DNA of 64,000 nucleotides from Quercus robur (lineage: Eukaryota; Streptophyta; Magnoliopsida; Fagales; Fagaceae): positions 36,950,354 to 37,014,353 of the forward strand of contig NC_065536.1 in assembly GCF_932294415.1 (NCBI RefSeq), in the 5' to 3' direction. Of this stretch, positions 1 through 11,894 are shown one piece after another (position 1 is the first letter of the stretch; each line of letters begins with the position of its first letter). The notes under the pieces were generated by a model, which ran no database searches, was not told the origin of the DNA, and was given only the letters and a program-made list of their open reading frames with translations. Made by a program: the position numbers and the translations under genes.

Positions 1-2
1 AG

Positions 3-1238
3 AGACGGCCTGGGCTTAAGAGCCGGTATAAGGAACGCATCGAGACTGCGATCGGGTACACTGAGACGATTGAGAGCTGGGACGAACTGGTTGACCCCCG
101 ATCTCTTGCATTTTACAACCTAGGTCCCGACCCGTCTCCTTACGTCCTTCGTCATCTTGGAATTGAAGGCAAAAAAAGTAAGTATTATCCTCGTCAGTGC
201 TGATTCTTCTTGTGTACTTAAGCATTTTGATAAGCAATTTCTTCTTGCAGAGATGACGACAAAATTTAACAAGGACATGTACGCAAAAATGAGATCGAAG
301 AAGGACGAACCGCTGTCCAATCTGGGGAAGAAGGTTGTGCGCGTGACCGGGACGGGCCTTACTCCCACTCCCCTTAGTGTCATTCCTCTTGCAGCTCCTG
401 AGACGACGAGAACTGCCTCTCCAACTGTGTCAATAGAGGAGATCGCTACTCCCGGCTCCAAAAGGAAGTGCCTGGCTGACAAAGGGAAGGAGAAGGAGAA
501 GGCTGATATTCGTCCATCCATAATATGGGATGACGAAAGGTTGGCCGTGGACAGGGCTCACGAGGTCGTCACTCCGGCGGACCTAAAGGCTCTTTCAGAC
601 ATGTCTTTGAACGACATCACTTCTCATCATGTCCATAAGCTCGTCCAGGTACGGAGTTCTTCCATATTTTCCCTTTTCACTTTTTTTTTTTTTGTTGCTG
701 ACGACTCTACAACTTCTTTCAGGTGTTGGGAGAGAGCCTCCATATTACCACCGAGTATCTTACTCAAGAGGCCAAGGTGGCATCTCTGACAACGCGGATG
801 GAGGCCCTGGAGAAAGAGAACTCTGATCTGAAAAAGAACCTGATAACCTCCATGGACGAGGCAACCTCGTTGAAGGAGAAGGTTAAAGTACTGGGAGACG
901 ACCTCCGGGTTGAACGCCAGCTGACTCAAGAGAAGGATGAGCAGCTTCTTTCAGCCAAGGAGAAGCTTGCAACCATCGCTGCCAGGTCGGTGGAGGCTTT
1001 CCAGACCACTGACGAGTACAATACTGTACTCTTCAGTTGGTATTTTAAGGGCTTCGAGCTTCTTAGGAGATATCTCGTCAAGCATCCATCTGGGGTGAAC
1101 ATGGAGAGCTTAGATCTGGAGGAAGTAGACAAGGAGATGGCCTTGGACGAAGTGGCTCAATCTTCTGCCCCAGAGAGTGATGCTCCAGAGCCTGTCACCG
1201 ACGCACCTGCTGTTGAGGACGCTGCCGCTGACACCTGA
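3..1238 (+). CDS. Antisense extra ORF of the Tat element (5' partial, three exons)
   Basis: The frame is open from base 3. I propose exons 3-177, 251-648 and 723-1238 (stop TGA), joined across GTAAGT..TTGCAG (178-250) and GTACGG..TTTCAG (649-722). Both junctions keep the frame, and without splicing each intron breaks it. The product is at least 361 aa: a charged N-terminal part, a Ser/Thr/Pro-rich linker with basic clusters (KRK, KGKEKEK), a heptad-like Glu/Lys-rich coiled coil after the second intron, and an acidic Ala/Pro/Asp tail ending AADT. It runs opposite to gag-pol, in the place where Tat elements carry extra ORFs. I know of no established biochemical function. It could also be a captured host gene; the splice sites and retained frame argue for expression. 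Confidence 0.6.
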
Positions 1239-1302
1239 TCTTGGCACTTAGAAAATTTTTCTTTTTTGTTGTATCTTTGGTGGATGCCCTTCTTTGTTTT
1301 GG

Positions 1303-1343
<41 letters not shown>

Positions 1344-1602
1344 CTTATTTCAGAACAATCATTTATTTTGGAAACGATGTTAATCACCCAGTGGTTATGG
1401 GTTAAATTGTGGCATGCTTACCCTTAGTAGATTACTTATTTTGACGATCTTGGGCCATGTTTATTCGTCGTTCGTTTGCTAACTGTTTTGACGATCTTGA
1501 ACGCATTTTGAGTGTTGTTTAGATTTGATGTATGGCTTTTCCCTTTTTCTCCTTTCCCCTTTATGTGAATTCGTCACGAGGGCTTTTGTCACTTGTATTT
1601 GC

Positions 1603-1866
1603 TGTGGGTTTATGTCCGTCCAGGCGGAACATAGTCACTTAACTTTTTATCACCATGGTGTCTTCGTCAGTAACTTACATCCGTCAAGGCGGAATCTTGT
1701 TACTTAGAGATTCATACCCAATAGGTGGGTCGTCAGTAACTTACATCCGTCAAGGCGGAATCTTGTTACTTTGGCTTTTTATACTCTTGGGGTTATCTTT
1801 AGTAACTTACATCCGTCAAGGCGGAATCTTGTTACTTTAACTTTTTATGGGCCTTATGGTTGACCA
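1603..1866. repeat. 66-bp tandem array in the retrotransposon 3' untranslated region
   Basis: The block AGTAACTTACATCCGTCAAG recurs at 1669, 1735 and 1801, an exact 66-bp spacing, followed each time by GCGGAATCTTGTTACTT. A degenerate fourth unit (TCCGTCCAGGCGGAAC) lies just upstream. The array sits between the pol stop and the opposite-strand ORF. Confidence 0.85.
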
Positions 1867-1941
1867 GTACTGCCTGCATAAAGACACCAGAAGAGTAATT
1901 CTTTTATTAATCTTAAGAACGAATGCATTCGTCAATTACAT

Positions 1942-4900
1942 TTACTCATGATATTTCTTTAAATGCTCAATGTTCCATGGCCGCGGGAGTTTCTTTCCGT
2001 CCAGGGTTTCCAGATGGTAACTTCCTTGTCTTGAGTAGTGAGTGACGCGGTAAGGCCCCTCCCATGTAGGGCCCAATTTTCCTTGAGTAGGGTCTTTAGT
2101 TGCTGCGGTGACCTTACGCAGGACGAGGTCCCCTATGTCCAGTCGCCTGAGTTTGACCCTCTTGTTGTAATACTCGGCCATCTTTTTTTGATACTTTGTC
2201 ATCCTACTAGATGCGTTGTCTCTTACTTCGTCCAGGCAGTCCAGGTTGAGTCGCAATTCGTCGTCATTGAGTCCTTCTGTGAAAGTCCCTCGCCTGATGC
2301 TAGTTACCCCAACCTCTACTGGGATTACTGCTTCTGTGCCATAAGTAAGCTTGAAGGGTGTCTCTCCTGTCGGGGTTCTGGCCGTGGTTCTGTAGGCCCA
2401 CAGGACGTTGGGTAGTTCTTCTGGCCACGCACCTTTTGCTTCGTCCAGCTTGGTTTTGATAATTTTCAACAGCGTCCTGTTCGTCACTTCTGTCTGTTCA
2501 TTCGCCTGAGGGTGCCCTGGAGATGAGAACTGATTTTTGATCCCAAGGCTTGAGCAGAATTCCCTGAAGCCTTGACTGTCGAACTGCCTTCCATTGTCTG
2601 ATATGATCGTCGAGGGAATCTCGAACCTGCAAATTATGTTCTTCCACACAAAGTTCTGGATCCGAGCCTCCGTGATCGTTGCTATGGCCTTTACTTCAAC
2701 CCATTTCGTGAAATAGTCAATAGCAACGAGAAGGAATTTTACCTGACCTTTACCTTGAGGCAGAGGACCGACGATATCGATTCCCCATTGTGCAAATGGC
2801 CATGGGGAAGCTATGGTTGTCATTTTCTCTGCCGGAAGCCGCTGCACATTCTCGTATCGTTGGCATTTGTCGCACCTCCTGACAATCTCAGCGGCGTCTA
2901 CCTGCATGGTTGGCCAAAAATATCCTGCCCTTACCACTTTGTTTACTAGGGATCTGGAGCCGGCATGATTGCCGCAAATTCCTCCGTGTACCTCCTCAAG
3001 GATGTATTTGGCCTCTTCCTCGTCGACGCACTTCAAGTAGGGCATAGAGAAGCCTCTCTTGTACAAGACGTCATTCAGGATCGTGAATCTGGCTGCCCTC
3101 TTCTTGATCTTTCTGGCTTCTTTGGTGTTTTGAGGTAGGTGCCCGTCCTGGAGGAAGGACATTATGGGCGTCATCCAGGTATCAGTGCTCTGGATGGCGA
3201 AGGTTGCAACTTCGTCGATACTAGGGTGTTTTTGGACTTCCATCAACAGGTCCGTGCCAGTCCCTTCTTCCTTTGATGACGCTAGCTTTGATACTTCGTC
3301 AGCCTCCATATTCTGACTTCTTGGGATTTGTATGAACTCCACCGTATCGAACTCCTGAGCTAGCTGTCTTGCCAACTTGAGGTACTTTTGCATTCTTTCT
3401 TCTTTTGCCTCGTATTCTCCCCTGATCTGTCCAATCACTAGCTTTGAATCACTTTGGATCAACAAATTCTTGGCATCAAGTGCTTTCCCAAGCCTCAGTC
3501 CCGTCAGTATTCCTTCGTATTCAGCTTCATTGTTGGTGGTTGGGAACCTTAGTTGGACCCCATATTTCAGCACTTCTCCGTCGGGGGTGGTTATGATGAC
3601 CCCTACTCCTCCCTTCTTTTGGGCTGACGAACCATCAGTCTGTATTATTAGTTTATCTGTGTCGTCAGTAATCATGTCTTCGTCAGGGGACGTGAATTTG
3701 ACGATGAAGTCCGCCAGAGCTTGTGCCTTGATCGCTGTTCTGGGGTGGTACTCGATGTCAAATTGACTAAGTTCAATTGCCCACTGGACCATTCTTCCTG
3801 CTGCTTCTGGCTGGCTCATTGACTTCTTGATTGGTTGGTCCATCATCACGAGAATAGGATTTGACTGGAAATATTGCCTGAGCTTGCGCGAGGCCACTAT
3901 CAGTGCAAACGCAATCTTTTCGATCCTTGGGTACCTGGATTCAGCCCCTTGGAGAGCTTGGCTGACATAGTAAACCGGGAGTTGCTTCTTGCCCTCTTCT
4001 CTAATTAAAGCTGCGCTTACTGCCGAAGCTGACACCGCCAGGTACAGGTATAGGTTCTCTCCCTCTTTGGACGGGCTTAGGAGAGGCGGACTGCTCAGGT
4101 ATTGCTTCAGCTCTTGGAACGCCGCTTCGCACTCGTCAGTCCAAGCAAAAGCCTGCTTCAGTGTCTTAAAGAAGGGTAGGCATTTGTCTGTGGCCCTAGA
4201 GACGAACCTGTTTAAAGCTGCTATTCTTCCTGTGAGTTTTTGAACATCCTTGACGGTTTTGGGTGAGGCCATGTCAATGATAGCTCGTACTTTCTCTGGA
4301 TTTGCTTCTATTCCTCTTTGGGACACCATGAATCCCAAGAACTTCCCCGAAGCTACCCCAAAGGCACACTTGCTCGGATTCAACTTCATCTGGTGTTTTT
4401 TGAGGGTTGCAAAAGTTTCCTCTAAGTCGTCCAGATGTGTGAGCTCTTCCTTGCTCTTGACGAGCATATCGTCCACGTACACCTCCATGTTCCTGCCAAT
4501 CTGTTGGCTGAAAATTTTGTTTACCATTCTCTGATACGTATCTCCAGCATTTTTCAGCCCAAAAGGCATCACCTTGTAACAGTAGAGTCCTTGACTTGTG
4601 ACGAAGGCCATCCTCTCCTGGTCTTCTTTAGCCATCTTTATCTGGTTGTACCTTGAGAAGGCGTCCATGAACGTCAGCAACTTGTGTCCGGCGGTGGAGT
4701 CCACGAGCTGGTCTATCCTTGGTAGAGGGAAGTTGTCCTTTGGGCATGCTTTGTTCAGATCGGTGAAGTCTACACACATTCTCCACTTTCCGTTTGCTTT
4801 CTTTACCAGGACGACGTTGGCGAGCCATTCAGGATAATATACTTCCCGGATGAATCCAGCCGTCAAGAGTTTGGTTACTTCTTCTGCAACTGCCTGATCT

Positions 4901-7116
4901 CGCTCTAGGGCGAAGGTTCTTCGTCGTTGCTGAACGGGCTTCTTGGTGGGGTCCACATTCAGCCTATGTTGGATAACTTCTGGAGATATGCCTGGCATGT
5001 CCTCGTGACTCCAAGCAAAGACCTCTAGGTTCTCTTTAAGGAACTTTATGAGTCTTGTTCTCATCTCGAGGCTTAGCGTCGTCCCTATCTTGGTCGTCTT
5101 GCCCGCATTTCCTTCTACCAATTCCACTGTTTCCAAGGTCTCCATCCCGTCTTCCTCTTTTTCTTCAATCGTCCACGTGTGGTTTTCCTTTCCTGCCAGT
5201 ACAGCCTGATAGCATTCCCTTGCCAGGACTTGATCACCTTTAACTTCACCCACGCCGTTGTCCGTCGGGAATTTCACCTTCAAACAGTAGGTTGACGTTG
5301 CCGCCTTCCACTTGTTGAGGGTGGGTCTCCCGATGATGACATTGTAGGATGAGGGACAATCTACCACCAGGAAGTCTACTTGTTTGGTTAACTGCAATGG
5401 GTAGGTCCCTGCTGTCACCGTCAGTGTCACTATGCCCCTAGGGTAAACCCTGTCTCCACTGAAACTAACGAGTGGAGAGTCAAAAGGGCGAAGCCTTTTT
5501 GGATCTAATCTCAGCTGCTGGAAGGCCGGGAAATAGATGATATCCGCTGAGCTCCCGTTATCAACAAGGATCCTTTTGGTATTGAACCCTTCTATATTCA
5601 GCACTATGACTAGGGGATCGTTGTGGGGCTGCTTTACTCCCCTGGCGTCTCCTTCAGTGAAGGACATGTCCTGGTATGTTCGTCGGTGCTTGGACGGAGG
5701 CATGGTGTGGACTCTGTTCACCTGTCTATGGTATGCCTTTTTGAGTGATCTGAATGAACCTCCTGAGAATGGTCCTCCTGTGATCGTGTTTATCTCCCCG
5801 ATCACCTTACGTGGAGGCTGCGACGGATGGTCGTCATCCCGAGTGAAGGATTCATGCTGGATCCTGTTGTCGTCTTTGAACTTGCTATATTCTCCTTTCT
5901 TTACATACTTCTGCAACTTCCCTTTCCGTATTAATTCCTCTATTTGCTCCTTCAGATCTCTGCAATCTTCTGTGTTGTGGCCGTGGTCTTTATGGAACCG
6001 GCAGTACTTACTCTTGTCGCGTAAGTTGGGGGATGAGTGTAATGGCCTGGGCCATTTGAGGTAGTGCTCGTCCTTGATCTGCGTGAAAATCTTGTCAACA
6101 GGCATAACCAAGGGAGTAAATTTTACCGTCCGAGAATTTTTATCGTCCTTCCTCCTATTCCCGTCATTGTTCCGACGTTCTGGTATGTCTCGCTTTTGCC
6201 CCCTACGGTCATCTTCCCTCTTGACCTTATCTCCTGGCCTCTCGGTATCTTTTATGGCAGCCAGGGCATCTTCCGCGTTCATGTACTTTTGTGCCTTCAG
6301 GAGCATCTTCGCCATTGTCTTCGGAGGGTTTTTTGCAAGGGAGGCCATGAGGTCTCTGGATCTCAACCCTGCTTTGAAGGTCGTCATCTGTACCTTGTCA
6401 TCAGCTTCGTCTACCTCCAGAGTTTCCCGGGTGAGTCGCTTGACATATGACCTCAGGGTCTCCTTCTCTCCCTGCCTTATGGTGAGTAAGTAATCTACTG
6501 GCCTCCTTGGGCGCTGTCCCCCTATGAAGTGGCGCAGGAAGGCACTGCTCAGCTGATCGAAATTGTCTATGGACGAGTTTGGCAACTTAGTAAACCATTC
6601 TCTTGCAGCTCCTTTGAGAGTTGTCGGGAAGGAGCGACACAATATCTCGTCAGGTGGTTGCTGAAGACCTAGAGTCGTCTTAAAGGTATTAAGATGATCC
6701 TGGGGGTCCTTGAGTCCGTCGAATGGCTCTAACTGAGGCAGGCGAAACTTCGACGGCACGGGGCATTCAAGTACCGCAGCAGTGAATGGCGAATCCGTAG
6801 CTCTTATCATTTTGTCTACGCTTCGGTCCGTCTTCTCCTTGATAGCGCTCCTTAGTTCATCCATCTCTTTCCTCATTTCTCGAAGAAGATCTGAGTTCTG
6901 TTCGTCTGGAGTTACTGGTCTTCGGGAGGTTTCCCTTCGTTGACTATCCCCTTCTTCCTTCATGTTACCCTTGGACCTGTTCTCTTCCTGTTGAGCTTGT
7001 TGAACCTGCTGGAGCCGCAGCTTCATTTCCTGGTTCTGTTTGGTGAGTTCTTCAATGGTAGCTGCGAGGGCCTGGACTTGCTGGGCCAAGGCTGTTGAGT
7101 CAGGGTGGGATTCCAT
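1942..7116 (-). CDS. Gag-pol polyprotein, Tat lineage, uninterrupted
   Basis: This single 1,724-aa frame makes the capsid and all enzymes for copying and inserting the element. Domains in order: coiled-coil N-terminus (1-100); Retrotrans_gag core (about 130-240); [14 protein letters not shown] knuckle-like motif (372-385); aspartic protease with LVDNGSSAD (517-525); reverse transcriptase with YVDDM (880-884); first RNase H (about 1010-1140); a second, archaeal-type RNase H (TDGSS from 1160, NNEAEY 1195-1200, DSK 1223) that is the Tat-lineage hallmark; integrase with H1377/H1384/C1415/C1418 and the D1447, D1507, E1543 catalytic triad in D,D35E spacing. No stop or frameshift was seen, so it may be translatable. 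The ATG at 7116 is 60 nt inside the primer-binding site, as expected. Confidence 0.93.
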   Translation of the reverse strand: MESHPDSTALAQQVQALAATIEELTKQNQEMKLRLQQVQQAQQEENRSKGNMKEEGDSQRRETSRRPVTPDEQNSDLLREMRKEMDELRSAIKEKTDRSVDKMIRATDSPFTAAVLECPVPSKFRLPQLEPFDGLKDPQDHLNTFKTTLGLQQPPDEILCRSFPTTLKGAAREWFTKLPNSSIDNFDQLSSAFLRHFIGGQRPRRPVDYLLTIRQGEKETLRSYVKRLTRETLEVDEADDKVQMTTFKAGLRSRDLMASLAKNPPKTMAKMLLKAQKYMNAEDALAAIKDTERPGDKVKREDDRRGQKRDIPERRNNDGNRRKDDKNSRTVKFTPLVMPVDKIFTQIKDEHYLKWPRPLHSSPNLRDKSKYCRFHKDHGHNTEDCRDLKEQIEELIRKGKLQKYVKKGEYSKFKDDNRIQHESFTRDDDHPSQPPRKVIGEINTITGGPFSGGSFRSLKKAYHRQVNRVHTMPPSKHRRTYQDMSFTEGDARGVKQPHNDPLVIVLNIEGFNTKRILVDNGSSADIIYFPAFQQLRLDPKRLRPFDSPLVSFSGDRVYPRGIVTLTVTAGTYPLQLTKQVDFLVVDCPSSYNVIIGRPTLNKWKAATSTYCLKVKFPTDNGVGEVKGDQVLARECYQAVLAGKENHTWTIEEKEEDGMETLETVELVEGNAGKTTKIGTTLSLEMRTRLIKFLKENLEVFAWSHEDMPGISPEVIQHRLNVDPTKKPVQQRRRTFALERDQAVAEEVTKLLTAGFIREVYYPEWLANVVLVKKANGKWRMCVDFTDLNKACPKDNFPLPRIDQLVDSTAGHKLLTFMDAFSRYNQIKMAKEDQERMAFVTSQGLYCYKVMPFGLKNAGDTYQRMVNKIFSQQIGRNMEVYVDDMLVKSKEELTHLDDLEETFATLKKHQMKLNPSKCAFGVASGKFLGFMVSQRGIEANPEKVRAIIDMASPKTVKDVQKLTGRIAALNRFVSRATDKCLPFFKTLKQAFAWTDECEAAFQELKQYLSSPPLLSPSKEGENLYLYLAVSASAVSAALIREEGKKQLPVYYVSQALQGAESRYPRIEKIAFALIVASRKLRQYFQSNPILVMMDQPIKKSMSQPEAAGRMVQWAIELSQFDIEYHPRTAIKAQALADFIVKFTSPDEDMITDDTDKLIIQTDGSSAQKKGGVGVIITTPDGEVLKYGVQLRFPTTNNEAEYEGILTGLRLGKALDAKNLLIQSDSKLVIGQIRGEYEAKEERMQKYLKLARQLAQEFDTVEFIQIPRSQNMEADEVSKLASSKEEGTGTDLLMEVQKHPSIDEVATFAIQSTDTWMTPIMSFLQDGHLPQNTKEARKIKKRAARFTILNDVLYKRGFSMPYLKCVDEEEAKYILEEVHGGICGNHAGSRSLVNKVVRAGYFWPTMQVDAAEIVRRCDKCQRYENVQRLPAEKMTTIASPWPFAQWGIDIVGPLPQGKGQVKFLLVAIDYFTKWVEVKAIATITEARIQNFVWKNIICRFEIPSTIISDNGRQFDSQGFREFCSSLGIKNQFSSPGHPQANEQTEVTNRTLLKIIKTKLDEAKGAWPEELPNVLWAYRTTARTPTGETPFKLTYGTEAVIPVEVGVTSIRRGTFTEGLNDDELRLNLDCLDEVRDNASSRMTKYQKKMAEYYNKRVKLRRLDIGDLVLRKVTAATKDPTQGKLGPTWEGPYRVTHYSRQGSYHLETLDGKKLPRPWNIEHLKKYHE

Positions 7117-7175
7117 CTGGATGCAGAGGGTTGATGGGAACTACGTTTTCAGATATGAATCTGGAAATAGTCGTT

Positions 7176-7191
7176 CCCACAGACGGCGCCA
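7176..7191 (-). other. Primer-binding site of the Tat element
   Basis: On the minus strand TGGCGCCGTCTGTGGG begins 3 nt after the LTR end (..CATCA). TGG is the complement of a tRNA CCA tail, so a host tRNA would prime minus-strand DNA here. I do not assign the tRNA species. Confidence 0.8.
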
Positions 7192-7194
7192 AAC

Positions 7195-7700
7195 TGATGA
7201 AGTGCAAATCGTCAGTCTTGTAGGTTCGTCCAGATGGAGCCGTATCTTCGTCGGTGTCATTGTGAAACTGGTAAGGTAGCTCCCTTAAGGTGGACACCGG
7301 TGTGGTGCCTGCCACAACGTCTCCGATGCCAAAGTCAGTATAAAAGAACTTTGAGGAAATAACAGAGTATCAAGGTAATGAGAAATGCTTTTTTAGGTGT
7401 GTTTGTATATCTCTCGTACCTTTTGTTGATTCTGTGAGAGCTTTATACCTGCGGCCTTGGGGGCTAGCCGTTGGGGTGGTTAATGCTTTCTCAAGTAACG
7501 TCCCTGGTCCAGTAATGAGACTTTTAAGAGGTTCCCAACGGTCTGCTGGGTTGTAACCGCTCAGGCCATTGATTGACTGCATTGAATGATTCCCTGCCTT
7601 CGTCAGTGATGATAGCCTTCTTCGTTGTTCCAGAGGACTTCGTCAAGGATGCTTCCTTCGTCATTAATGTTATCTTCGTCTCTGAGATGTAGCATCATCA
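7195..7700 (-). mobile_element. 5' LTR of the Tat element
   Basis: In plus-strand sense it starts TGATGAAG beside the primer-binding site and ends GCATCATCA, giving TGATG/CATCA inverted tips. The inner edge is firm; the outer edge (7700) is inferred from the CATCA tip because the partner LTR and flanking duplication are outside the window. Length is about 506 bp. It is rich in TTCGTC, like the rest of the element. Confidence 0.65.
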
Positions 7701-7740
7701 TTCCCATCAACATACATGTCAAGCCTATCGGCAGGCAAAG

Positions 7741-8658
7741 TCTAGAAAATACAGGAAAATGATAAAAATACCCATGCAAGGGCTACATCATAATTATGGT
7801 ACAACAGTAGTGGCTAAACTAGGGGGAGTCATCATCATCTCTAACTGAGTCATCTGCAAAGCGTTTGGCACTGCCTTCGCCTATGTCATCATCAACAACA
7901 GGATCGAAAGAAGGACTGGCTCGACCAGTCGAAGAGCCTGGGACCAACCCTAGGGTCTGAGAAGGAGCCTATCCTAATGTAAGGCTTCGTGTCCAATCTA
8001 GAATCAGAGCATATCCCTAACCTCCAGTTAGACCCGGAGGAACTGGCATATAATCTAGTGTGTACCTCCATACCGGGGGATCTAAATCAGGCATAACAGG
8101 TGCCAGAGGCACGTGCAACCTCTGCCCCCTCATCTCGCCAATCAGGACGCCAATATATCCTTGAAGTAATGTTGTCTGGGCAATATGCTAACTCTTTTCT
8201 CGCTTAATACCAGTAGATTGGCTCTCACGATCTCTCTGCCACTGCTCCTTCTTGTGAGCTAGAACCCTAGCAATCTCCTCTTATGTATAACCATCTTTGG
8301 CGACAACAGCACTCTCAAGATCTCTCACTTGGGCCTGTAAGGTCTCCACATGTAGTTTCAATTGAGCCTTCGAAGCCTGTCAGGCATGTGCTATATCCCC
8401 GAGCACTCTACCCTGCTCACAGGGCAATCATCTATGATGGGTCCAGCGGATTACTCTAAAAACCAAGTGGTGTAATTTGTAGCCGCTGTATGGAAGCCCT
8501 CAAATGAACCTACAGCATAAGTGGGGTCATATAAAATCATCTCAGGGCAGGATTTTTCAAGAGGTGGATCTCTAGGTACTCTGAAGATTGGCATGACCTA
8601 ATGGAATGTCCTCTCAGCCAAAAAGAACTCCTAGCTCGTCAAGGCCTAGAACTAGCAC
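7741..8658 (-). pseudogene. Plant-mobile-domain-like gene remnant, 3' portion
   Basis: This is the C-terminal part of the decayed gene at 15884-17436, separated from it by the solo LTR at 8659-15883. On the minus strand, open stretches with several stops give a charged, probably coiled segment and then an acidic tail with runs of Asp (about 7850-7900). No start, domain or intact frame is left. I assign it by position and continuity across the insertion; the similarity itself is weak. Confidence 0.4.
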
Positions 8659-9283
8659 TGTCACGCCCTAAACCCTAAAGGGTCCAAAGCAAGAGAAAGA
8701 CATCGCAAAGTACTTGTAAATTTTTTTTCCTTTTTGACAATTTAACCCAAATAAATCATATCAAGTATCATAATAATCTATATATATATATATATATATA
8801 AAACCGAAGCCTCTGAACCTCCCACAATTTTCCACCTCAGCATTTTTTATTTATATTTTTTAATTTGATTTAGGACAACCCCAATTTTTGACTATATAGA
8901 AATTTCTCTTTAAAACCCAAAGATCCAAAAACATGTAAACCCTACACGAAAGCCTTTGAAGTCTGAACACCGCAAAGATTTAGAAAACAGACGCAGCCTC
9001 TTCAACAACCAAGTCTTCTTCACTGGCTTTGCTGCCCATTCTCTCTCCTCCGCTTCTTCCTGTAAGTTGGGTTCTTTAAATTTTGGCTTTATTGCGTATT
9101 TGGTTCATTAAACGTTGGCTTAAGGAGTTGGGGGAGGAATAGGAATGCTACAATATATACTTTTAACTTCTATTTTGATACCTGTATTATTTTTCTGTGA
9201 ATTTGTTTTCTTTTTCTATTATATCTTTTTTTCATTTGGTTCAATCTGGCACTCTCATTGAATGCCAGGTAAACAAGTCCATG

Positions 9284-9868
9284 CACAATATGGATAACAT
9301 GCCGCCTTTCTTTATTTTACTTTTTATTTTTTTGTTTTCTTTTCAATAGAAAAGCCTGCCAAAGTTTCATTCATAGATCAACCACTATTACGTAGAAAGA
9401 TGGGACTTATACTACAACCATGTCCGAGTAAGTACATATTCAAGCCACAAAATGTTTGAAAGCGGAAGACCCTGAACTTTGAATGTCAAAAATATTATTT
9501 AAACTCTTGGCTTTTCCTACGAAGTAGTGAAATTTGAAGTTATTATTGGTTGATTTGTGTTGTTTTATAGTCATAACACAATATGGATAACATGCCGCCT
9601 TTCTTTATTTTACTTTTTATTTTTGTGTTTTCTTTTCAATAGAAAAGCCTACCAAAGTTTCATTCATAGATCAACCACTATTACGTAGAAAGATGAGACT
9701 TATGCTACAACCATATCCGAGTAAGTACATATTCAAGCCACAAAATGTTTGAAAGCGGAAGACCCTGAACTTCGAATGTCAAAAATATTATTTAAGCTCT
9801 TGGCTTTTCCTACGAAGTAGTGAAATTTGAAGTTATTATTGGTTGATTTGTGTTGTTTTATAGTCATA
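9284..9868. repeat. Tandem duplication, 293-bp unit
   Basis: Copy one (9284-9576) and copy two (9577-about 9868) begin CACAATATGGATAACATGCC and end with TTGTTTTATAGTCATAA. They differ at only a few bases, so the duplication is young relative to the surrounding Helitron. Confidence 0.9.
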
Positions 9869-10073
9869 AATTTTGATAAAATTAGTTTTTAAGACATTTA
9901 AATTGACATTTATTTGATTTTAGTTATCATTCTTATGTGGACTAGGTGGTTTTTTGAAACTGAGTGGCAGATTTGAAATTAAAGTTGCAAAACAGATGAA
10001 ACTTAGTTTAGTTTGGTAACTCTCCTCCTGGTAGGAGTCTTCTCTCTCGCTTTTTTTTTTTTCTCTTTTCCTT

Positions 10074-10346
10074 ATGGCGGACAATGTGATTGATGGCTTG
10101 GAGAATATGAAGTTAACGGCTGTGGAGGAAGAAGTTATTGCAATATCTGAAGAGGGTAGATTGCCTGAGATTGAAAGCTGCAACTTGAGTCTTATTGGCA
10201 AGTTTCTAACGTGCAAGGTCTTCAATAAAAGGGCTGTCATGAACACAATACGAAGAGCATGGGGGATGAATACTGAGTTACAGATTGTGGAAGTTGGATC
10301 AAATCTTTTTCAGTTCAAGTTCCAAATTGAATTTGACTTGAGCTGA
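10074..10346 (+). pseudogene. DUF4283-like fragment carried by the Helitron
   Basis: A 90-codon ORF from an ATG contains the LIGKFLTCKVFN..RRAWG pattern of DUF4283, a domain common in plant LINE-derived zinc-knuckle proteins, then SNLFQFKFQ. Full proteins are several times longer and continue into a zinc knuckle; here the frame stops just after the domain. It is probably a captured or decayed piece. A chimeric transcript with the F-box-associated fragment 400 bp downstream is possible. Confidence 0.6.
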
Positions 10347-10724
10347 GTTTTGAAATGAGGACTTTGGAGTTTTGATAATCAAGGAGATTTGGCGCAAAGC
10401 CCTACTCATTGCATCATTTCCCTTACTCCTGGGAGTTGGACTTTTAGCTCTTTACCTGTGATTCTGTTCCTCCCTCTCCAAGCGCAAGGATATGGAAAAA
10501 GATTCACTGGGAGGTGTTCTAGACCTTTGCCTATAATTGTAATCATCATCTGAGTCAATCTCCATACTAGGAGAAGAGTCTTCATACCCTGACTGTTGTG
10601 GGTGTTAAGGTTGTTATTTCTTTTTCTTTTTTTTATTCTTTTTTTTTTTTGAGGAACTTTAGGGTTGTTATTTCTAGGCATGAAGATTTGCTTGCTATCT
10701 ATGGAGTTCCAAACCTAAAGGTGT

Positions 10725-11100
10725 TACAGATTTTTGGTTTCCCCAATTTGCATTCTGTCACGATCATCTGAACGATGACTATAAGATGTTGAGGCTTGCG
10801 CTTTTTCATTACAATGACTTGCCTATAGAAATCAAGGTATATAGTCTTAAATCATAGTGTTGGAAAAAAGTTGAAGAACAATGACCAAACAAAGAGATAT
10901 GTCATTGGGAGTTGGCGTCTTTGAATGGCATTGTGCATTGGTTAGTTGCTGATTTTGGCGTGCTGGATAAGGAGTCGCTTCTTGCTTTTGACCTTGCCTC
11001 TAAGAAATTCAAGCTCTATACAATGCCGGTTTCACCAGATTTTGACCATGTTATGGAATTGAAGATTAAGTATTTTGATACAGTTCCAGTTACTGCTTGA
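10725..11100 (+). pseudogene. F-box-associated domain fragment carried by the Helitron
   Basis: Across short frame changes the translation shows NDDYKMLRLA, then IEIKVYSLKS, then ASLNGIVHWLV and LLAFDLASKKFK. These are successive signature strands of the F-box-associated (FBA) interaction domain, which recognises substrates for SCF ubiquitin ligases. The F-box itself is absent and at least one stop lies upstream of the 10912 frame, so this is a broken fragment and not a working gene. Confidence 0.6.
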
Positions 11101-11894
11101 ATTCCAACCAGTATTTTTCCAGCCTAGGCGACTTAAGAACCTTTTTAGGATTGACCAAGTTGAGAGCATGGGACATGAAAGTTGTAATTAATTCTCTCTA
11201 AAGAACAAAAACCTCATTCAATTTTGGATTATTGGTTGATTTGTGCAGGTGAACTCTTATTTGTGTGTGTATATATATATAAACATATTCATAGTTCTTT
11301 TATATTGAGAATTATTTGACTTTTAGGCATCATTATTTTTTGTGGACTAAGTGGTTTTTTGAAACAATTTGCAATAGTTATGACCATGGATTATTTTGTC
11401 ACGAACAATTTTCCACATCAGCATTTTTTATTTATATATTTTTTAATTTGATTTAGGACTTTTAAGGTGTATTCAAATGCAAACACCTCCTCTCTCATTC
11501 GTTTTACTGTGTTTTTGTTAATAATAATTGTCAATTTTTTCTCTTATGTAGTCATATTTTTTTTACTTTTTAGTGTTGTTTTTATTTGCAGCTTTCTGGG
11601 GCATTGCACAAACTGCATGAAAATAGCTATCAATGCATTGTAATATGAAACAAAACATTCTACGGATTTGTCAAGTTTGTATGGAATAATCAATAAAGTT
11701 CATATCTACCATGCTTGAATATAAGATTGCTTTATTTTTGTAATTTCTTATGTTGTTTTTCTTAGCTTTTACTTTTTTGTATGGTGTGGCAAAAGAAATC
11801 ATTTGATTGATATTTGGTTTCTACGGTTCCCAAGCATCTTAATAAAGGCATCAATGGTGCAAATATTTGTTTTGCACCCAACAATGTATCTAAA

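Larger units (their letters stand above)
1..7700 (-). mobile_element. Ty3/Gypsy Tat-lineage LTR retrotransposon, left part off the window
   Basis: Read on the minus strand, the order is 5' LTR (7700-7195), primer-binding site (7191-7176), one gag-pol ORF (7116-1942), an untranslated stretch with a 66-bp tandem array, and an ORF of opposite polarity (3-1238). The second RNase H domain between the pol RNase H and integrase marks the Tat lineage (Tat/Retand/Ogre type). Extra ORFs and variable tandem repeats between pol and the 3' LTR are known from that lineage. The 3' LTR is expected left of base 1, so LTR identity and insertion age cannot be judged here. The intact coding region suggests a young copy. 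Confidence 0.88.

Noticed and set aside
1300-1345. Long T run as a transcription terminator or poly-A insertion scar
   Set aside because: It lies in the untranslated region of the retrotransposon with no flanking duplication; a plain homopolymer run is enough.
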